NCBI GenBank assembly: GCA_013397435.1
Contig: VZRG01000445.1
Coordinates: forward strand, 62,001-126,000
Source: Erythrocercus mccallii
Taxonomy: Eukaryota; Chordata; Aves; Passeriformes; Dicruridae
DNA: 64,000 nt
Direction of reading: 5' to 3'
The notes below the pieces were generated by a model. That model did no database searches. It saw only the letters and a list, made by a program, of their open reading frames with translations, and had not been told where the DNA came from. This document shows, in pieces, positions 58,491 to 64,000 of the stretch. Numbering within the stretch: position 1 is the first letter of the stretch; every line of letters starts with the position of its first letter. The position numbers and the translations under genes were made by a program.

Positions 58491-61203
58491 ATGGCCTATG
58501 CACCTCTTTAATAGTCATTGCTCACAACTCTGATAAATTACTGGCTCTTAGTAAGGTTATAAACAGAAGGTAGAAGGCTGCACTTCTTGTGTAACAACTC
58601 TGTGAGAGCCTTTTGAGGGAGAAAATAACAAAATTGCAGTTTGTTTTAAGTCACTGGAGGCAGTGATTCAGATGTGTATAGAAAAATTGGTGTGAATGAC
58701 TCTGTTGTCAGACTGTCTTTCAGTTTATGAAGATACCTAGAATTGTACATGCTGGATGTTTTCTTCTGTTCCAGAATTTTGTTCTTAACACAGGCTTGGA
58801 GACTAAGGCTTGCAATATCAATTTCTCTTTTGAGTTAATGAAAGGCAGGGTCAAGATTTGCCGAAATATATTGAGGAGCTCTCTAGGAATGATGTGGTAA
58901 TGGTAGAGTAGTCATTGAAATTAATATTGTTAGCCTGGTTTTGATATCCTGGGGTTTTGCACATCTGTTTTGGGCATAATAGACTATTATTCAGGCATGG
59001 TCTGCTTTTGTCAAAAATACAACAGGCAGAGGTGCTAGTGAATCTGATTTATGGCTTTCACATGGCAACTCACGCATTGGTAACTTTACTATAAATCCAT
59101 ATTTACATGCTTCATTTTTCTGAGCTGTCTAGTTAATCAGGATACTAACAAAACAAATGTGTGGATTTTATTTTAGGTTTTAGTGCTACCTGGACAGTAC
59201 ATATTTTGACTTTGTACCTTGACTTTACATGTTTTCAGTTGCTGACTGTTAACTCTGCTTTGGTGCTGCTGTTTGGGATGTGCCAAATAACATGCAGATT
59301 TTGGGCACCTTAGCAAGAGGGAGCAGCCTGGAAGTAAATAAAAATAATTTTCTGTGTGTTGAGGTGTTTAGTGCTCTGAGCTGTGAAGCCACCAGGCAGC
59401 TGAAGCCACGTGGATGACAGAGTCCTGGCAAGTAACTGGGATTTGTGAGCTTGTGTGTTTAGCAAGGTCCTTGATCACAGAAGGAAGGCAGTTTTGAAAA
59501 ACGTATTTGCTTCCCTGCTCCTGTTTCTGTCTGGAAGCCCCAGGACCCTTATATAGAAGGATTTTGGTAACAAACTCACAGGTTTTCCTTATCGGTCCTT
59601 TCATACCTAACTAATAAGACTCATCTCCACAGTAGCAAAGTTACAAGGATTTGCTGTGATTGATGGAAGAACCAAGCACTAGTTGCATTTCCATAGTAAG
59701 GAAAACACCAAGTTCCCACTCCTATCTTCCTTGTTCTTCCAGTCTTTTCCCACTAAAATGCTTCATCCCTGGCAAATTTGCATGTGTTACTGTATCTGCA
59801 CATATATTTTACTACCACTGAAACACAGTTCGCACAGAATTAGCAGCTGTGCAAGAAGAAGACGCTTGAGACAGTCTCTGGGGACCACCTCTAACTGCAG
59901 GAGTGAACAGAAGGAACTGCAGGAACAGATTGGGAAACTTCTGTAGACAGTCCATTTCAATGTACATGTAAAATCTTACCAAAATTTTATGCAAAGATGG
60001 TTGCAATTGTTTTCCATTTGCCTTTATTTGATTGCAAGTCGAACTTGAATCAATGGCTTTACTACATAAGAAATACAGTTTGAAGAACAAGAGTCAGGTG
60101 TCACAGCTTCTCTGTTGTAGCTGACTCAATAGAAGACTTGATTGAAAATGAGAAGGAGAGCCATATATAATGCTTGCTGATGGCATTCTTCATGTCAGGG
60201 AAGTATTACCAAAATGCACCTTTGGGATTCACTGTTGGAAGTTTTGTCTGCTGTGCCCTGCTCTCTCTCCCTGACTCCATGTTGAACAGGCACAGTGATT
60301 TTTAGTGCTAACCTTGTGACATTGTTGGTGTCACTCCTGCAGCAGTGCAGGTACTGGAGCAGGCACAGAAACAATGTTTGGCTGCTGTGTACCTTTTCTG
60401 TATTCTGTAGGTGCACATCCCATTGAACAGTTTGTAGTGTATCCTCTCATACAACATGTTGCTTCTTTTCAGTTAGACAGAGGGAAATAAGGTGACTCAG
60501 TTTGCACAGCTGTGAACCAGCACGGCTCAGAGACACAGGAGCTGTGCGTGGACTACCAGGGATCACCACATAAATGGCTCACTGTGCAGGGCTGGTTAGA
60601 AAAAAAAACTGCTTGAAAGATTCAGATCAGCTACTGAAGTGGAGTAAACTTGGATCAAAAGAAAATAAACGTCTTCACTGAGCATTTTGCTCTGTGTTTT
60701 CCATCTGCAGTCATGGTGATATGGAATGATAAATGTCACTCAGAAGATACTTAAACAATGCTTGCCAAATACCTAAGTATTTGGAAGAAAGGGATATTTT
60801 ACTCCTTTTCTGAAATACACAGCATTAAAGGAGAACTGGACCAGAGAGATTCGTCAAGGAGAGAACTGAAGTTGTGTTATTGGGAGCAAAGCCTCTCCAT
60901 CTACTTGTTCCTGTCTGGATTGGGTACAAATAGGGGACACACCTATTGGTGAACATCCTTTGTAACTGGAGGAGAGGAGCTGGGGGAACTCAAGAAGTGT
61001 GTTTGAATTCTGTAGGTGAATGAAGTTAAACAAATAGAAGTCAAATTCAAGCCGTTGAAAAGCAGAATGTATAGCAAACTACTTTCTCAGCTAGTCTAGA
61101 TATTGAACCGTATTCATATTGGTAGCAGATGTGATAATTTACAGTAATAATTTCATTGTTTTAATTTTTCAAAAGTTCAATTTTTAAATGTTGCAGTGGC
61201 ACA

Positions 61204-61259
61204 CAAAAACAATTCAGCATAAGCAGTAAAGCAAAAATAATTCAGCATAAGCAATAAAC
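61204..61259 (+). repeat. 28-bp direct tandem duplication (2 copies)
   Basis: Units 61204-61231 and 61232-61259 share AATTCAGCATAAGCA and differ at only a few positions. Likely a recent slippage or duplication event in AT-rich intron. Confidence 0.75.
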
Positions 61260-61718
61260 CACTGGACATTTACATATGAAAGCAGGTTCTACACTCATTA
61301 GTGCAATTTCCTAAAGGGAGCGCATGAAGTACGTGACCTTTTGTCACAAGACATTTCAGCAGGCAGGCCTCAGACAGAAGGACAGAGGACCCATTAATCT
61401 TTGGGAGACCCCAGAACAATCAGTGTATCTGTTTTCACAATTTCCAATCTGTTTGGAGCTATCCACAACATGGAAACTTTTCCACTTGGTATGCTTTATG
61501 AGGGTTTTCTGCTAATGAAGTGTCTTTCTCCTCAGCTCCCCTTATCTTCACTGCAGCTGGCAGAACTATGTATCATTTCATCCCTTTGAACTTTAGCACA
61601 TCTTTCTCTGCTTCTTGGTTCCATGTTTCTTTCTCTGTCTCCTGTTCTATTTGATAATGACTCCTCCCTGCAACCTTGCCTTTTCTGATCTGTCTCCTTT
61701 TCCTCATGTACCTTAAGT

Positions 61719-61785
61719 TAAAAAACAACCACCACAAAAAAACCCTCAAAAACAAAACCAAATCAACAATAAAAAAAAGACTTTT
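61719..61785 (+). repeat. A/C-rich low-complexity tract
   Basis: About 65 bp made almost wholly of A and C with AAAAAAC and CAACCACC runs, ending in an eight-base A run. No coding potential. Confidence 0.6.
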
Positions 61786-63370
61786 TAAAAGAAACTGCAG
61801 CTATTGCTACAATTATCAGCTGAATGTTTCTTCCAGCTTGCTGCTATTAATAAAGTTGCTAAGCGTTGTTGCTATTCAGGAGACAGATCAGAGTAAATTT
61901 AAGATCTAAACTTCCTATTCACACTGTTTCAGAGGCAGAAGTTTTCCTGTTGCCCAGAAGCAGCCAGCTTTGGGCAGCTTGGCTCAAGGGCTTTCTGAGG
62001 TTCCCTTTTCCATTTAGGCTATTTCTTGAAAATATATTGGCATAATCTCCAGTGGCATGATACTGATATAATCATAGCGAGTGCCCCCACCTCCAGCATC
62101 TGCAGGGCCTCAGCTGTGCTGATCTCTCAAAACCTCAGCTATTACACCTTATTTTTATAGTCCTCTGTTCTTGAGACTTCAACAGGTTCAGATGTGGCTG
62201 TTCTCTTCTGCACATAAATAGGTGCATGCACTTCTCTTTCATTACAGATCTAAGGCCAATTTGGTCCTGATAGACAAAATCGTGGCTGAATTATAGTTCA
62301 CATGAAGTATTTGATGTAGACAAAATTTTCATTTTTTAAATTGTTTTTATAGGAAACTTGTGTTGGTGTGTGCCACTAGGCAACAAGATTGCAGGGTCTC
62401 TACTCATGTCCCTGTCCGCTCATTTTATTGTCTATCTCATTCCTCTGTTGTAGTGATGGTCTTGTCACTGTCAAGATAAAAGCCACCTTCTCTCAGTCCT
62501 TGTGATCTCTAAAGGGACAATTCTGTTTCTCTTCATGTTTTTACATTAACTTTTTTTTAATCTTAAAATTTAATTAGGTCAGGTAAATAAGTGAGACAAA
62601 ATTCAATCTGTATTGTAAACCTACTCCAGGGTAGGGGCTGCAGGGAGTGAAAAAGGAAAAAGGAAACTGGTAATACCTTAGCACTTCAAAGGAAGACTGG
62701 TAGAAAAAAGTCTGTAATAAATTCTGTGAGATCTGCTGCTTAGAGTCCTATCGTGTGCCATATACGTTCTGGGAAAATTAGTACCAAGGTAATAAGATTG
62801 TTAACATTGCTTCTAGGGACAGAGCCATTTGAAGGGATCAAGGTATGGCTGCTGGCACCTGCAGAGTATTTTGAGGCATAGGTCATTAATGACCATGAGA
62901 CACCCTGGAATAGCAAGCAGTTTGTCCTCTAATATGACATAAGGTACAAACCTATTTTGCTTGGCGCCTGACTTAAAGTTGTGTTCTTAAAATAGCTCTG
63001 AATCATTACAAATGTAAGTATAGCATGATACCAGCCTAAACACCAGGTAGGAGTACAGAAGCTCAGGAATGCAGTGCAAAGGAAAAGTGATTGCAGAGCT
63101 TGACCCCATCTGCAAGGGTGATTGTGTACAGGGTGTGGAGCAGGTACAAGCGCAGGGAACGCAGTAGGTGAGCTGGTTGTCAAGCTGGAATTGCAGTATT
63201 GTCATATTGAGACTTGACTGTGTGAATTACTGAGTTTGCCTTCTAGGGAGATTTTTTCTTTTTTGCAGAAATATAGATAACTAGAGTGCAAGTCTAATGG
63301 TACTGCATTAGGAAGAGCACTGACACATAACCTTGAAAGATTCAGGGAGAGAAACTCTGAACTTCAAGGC

Positions 63371-63411
63371 TGTACCTGAAGCACAGGACCTACTGTACCT
63401 GAAGCACAGGA
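63371..63411 (+). repeat. 18-bp direct repeat, period 23
   Basis: TGTACCTGAAGCACAGGA occurs exactly at 63371-63388 and 63394-63411, separated by CCTAC. The two copies are identical, suggesting a recent local duplication. Confidence 0.8.
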
Positions 63412-64000
63412 TTGCTAAGCATCTGGATAACTTTACTTTCAGAAGTCTTTATTTTAAAAAATTATCCTTAATAAGGTGGTCTAGTTCCAAACCTCTATGC
63501 CCATCCTACTGGAGTTGTATACCAAGCATTGGCTTTATACAGCAACATTCGGCAGACTCTGGGTCTCCTTGCAGGGGAGCAGATGCCTTTGTATGTTTTC
63601 AAAGATGCTGAGCCCAGCAGTTAAAAGCGAAAAAGTCTTAGGGCCTAAATGGACGTGTCTCTATGGTTTAGTCAGTTGCCAAGCCCTCGGGTAGCTCTTC
63701 TGCAGCAAAGCTGCAGTGGTGTCTGGTACTGGGAGCTAGCAGATCACAGGGTAGATTTGACTTGCTGTCCATAGGAAAAAGGTAATAGATGGCCTGATCA
63801 CGTTAATAGTTATTCTGTCATACTTTGAAAATAAAGGAAATAGATAACATAGCCCAGGTGGAGCTGCTGGGTGTGTGTGGGGCTATCTGTAGAAAGTTAA
63901 GGTCTAGCAGTATTCATTTAAGCAACTCATATATTAGAGATCCTTATGATCTTTTTTAAAAATCTCTCTTTAATCTCAGTTGTTCTCAATAAATACTTGG

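Larger units (their letters stand above)
58307..64000 (+). other. MYO10: Open 5' part of the next MYO10 intron (at least 5,694 nt)
   Basis: Starts with GTAAGA. The following myosin exon (SH2/SH1 helices, converter) is not in the window. The sequence is AT-rich, with an 18-20-base T run near 58473, an A/C-rich low-complexity stretch near 61.72-61.79 kb, and two small direct repeats. No CpG-rich promoter-like block is visible, and no exon or RNA gene is recognised. Confidence 0.85.

Noticed and set aside
1..64000. CRISPR array, bacterial operon, tRNA or rRNA gene, or a new multi-gene system
   Set aside because: No regularly spaced repeats, no cloverleaf-type box A/B pair that I could support, and no prokaryotic gene layout. 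The content is fully explained as an avian intron-rich gene with retroposon debris.

Overview
This is a vertebrate nuclear window, almost certainly avian and probably from a songbird. The evidence is 3' ends of CR1 LINEs, the dominant bird retroposon, including one with a tandem GATTCTGT tail, and a solo retroviral LTR whose sequence style I associate with passerine endogenous retroviruses. There is no bacterial or phage gene organisation. Long open frames are rare and most of the sequence is intronic.

One gene is visible, on the + strand: 17 consecutive coding exons (19156-58306) of a class X unconventional myosin, MYO10 or a close MYO10-like paralog. Spliced in silico they give 1,809 nt, or 603 uninterrupted codons. 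These cover almost the whole motor head from the SH3-like N-terminal subdomain to the strut after loop 2: P-loop GESGAGKT, switch I NNSSRF, switch II DIFGFE, relay helix, and the CIKPN strand. All exon junctions are phase-consistent and no frameshift or internal stop is seen. The start codon and the first roughly 40 residues lie upstream of the window. The converter, IQ motifs, SAH/coiled coil, PH, MyTH4 and FERM regions lie downstream.

Layout: 1-19155 is the tail of a long upstream intron with CR1 fragments and low-complexity DNA. Window exon 1 is at 19156. A 16.7-kb intron follows, then exon 2 at 35975, which is unusually GC-rich at third positions. A 7.7-kb intron carries a 634-bp solo LTR with a 5-bp target-site duplication and a second LTR-like segment. 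Exons 3-17 are densely packed from 43841 to 58306. The last 5.7 kb is the open beginning of the next intron.

The most notable structure is in splicing. The intron at 45141-46021 looks like a U12-type (minor spliceosome) intron, with a GTATCC donor and a TTCCTTGAC branch motif. It is followed directly by a 14-nt microexon and then a 123-nt intron. The exon at 49020 has a poor polypyrimidine tract and a stronger-looking decoy acceptor 57 nt upstream that would introduce an in-frame TGA. The final intron precedes the position (about residue 644 in mammalian numbering) where the 'headless' MYO10 isoform is reported to begin, so it is a candidate site for that alternative promoter. I found no convincing second protein-coding gene, RNA gene, CRISPR array or novel multi-gene system.
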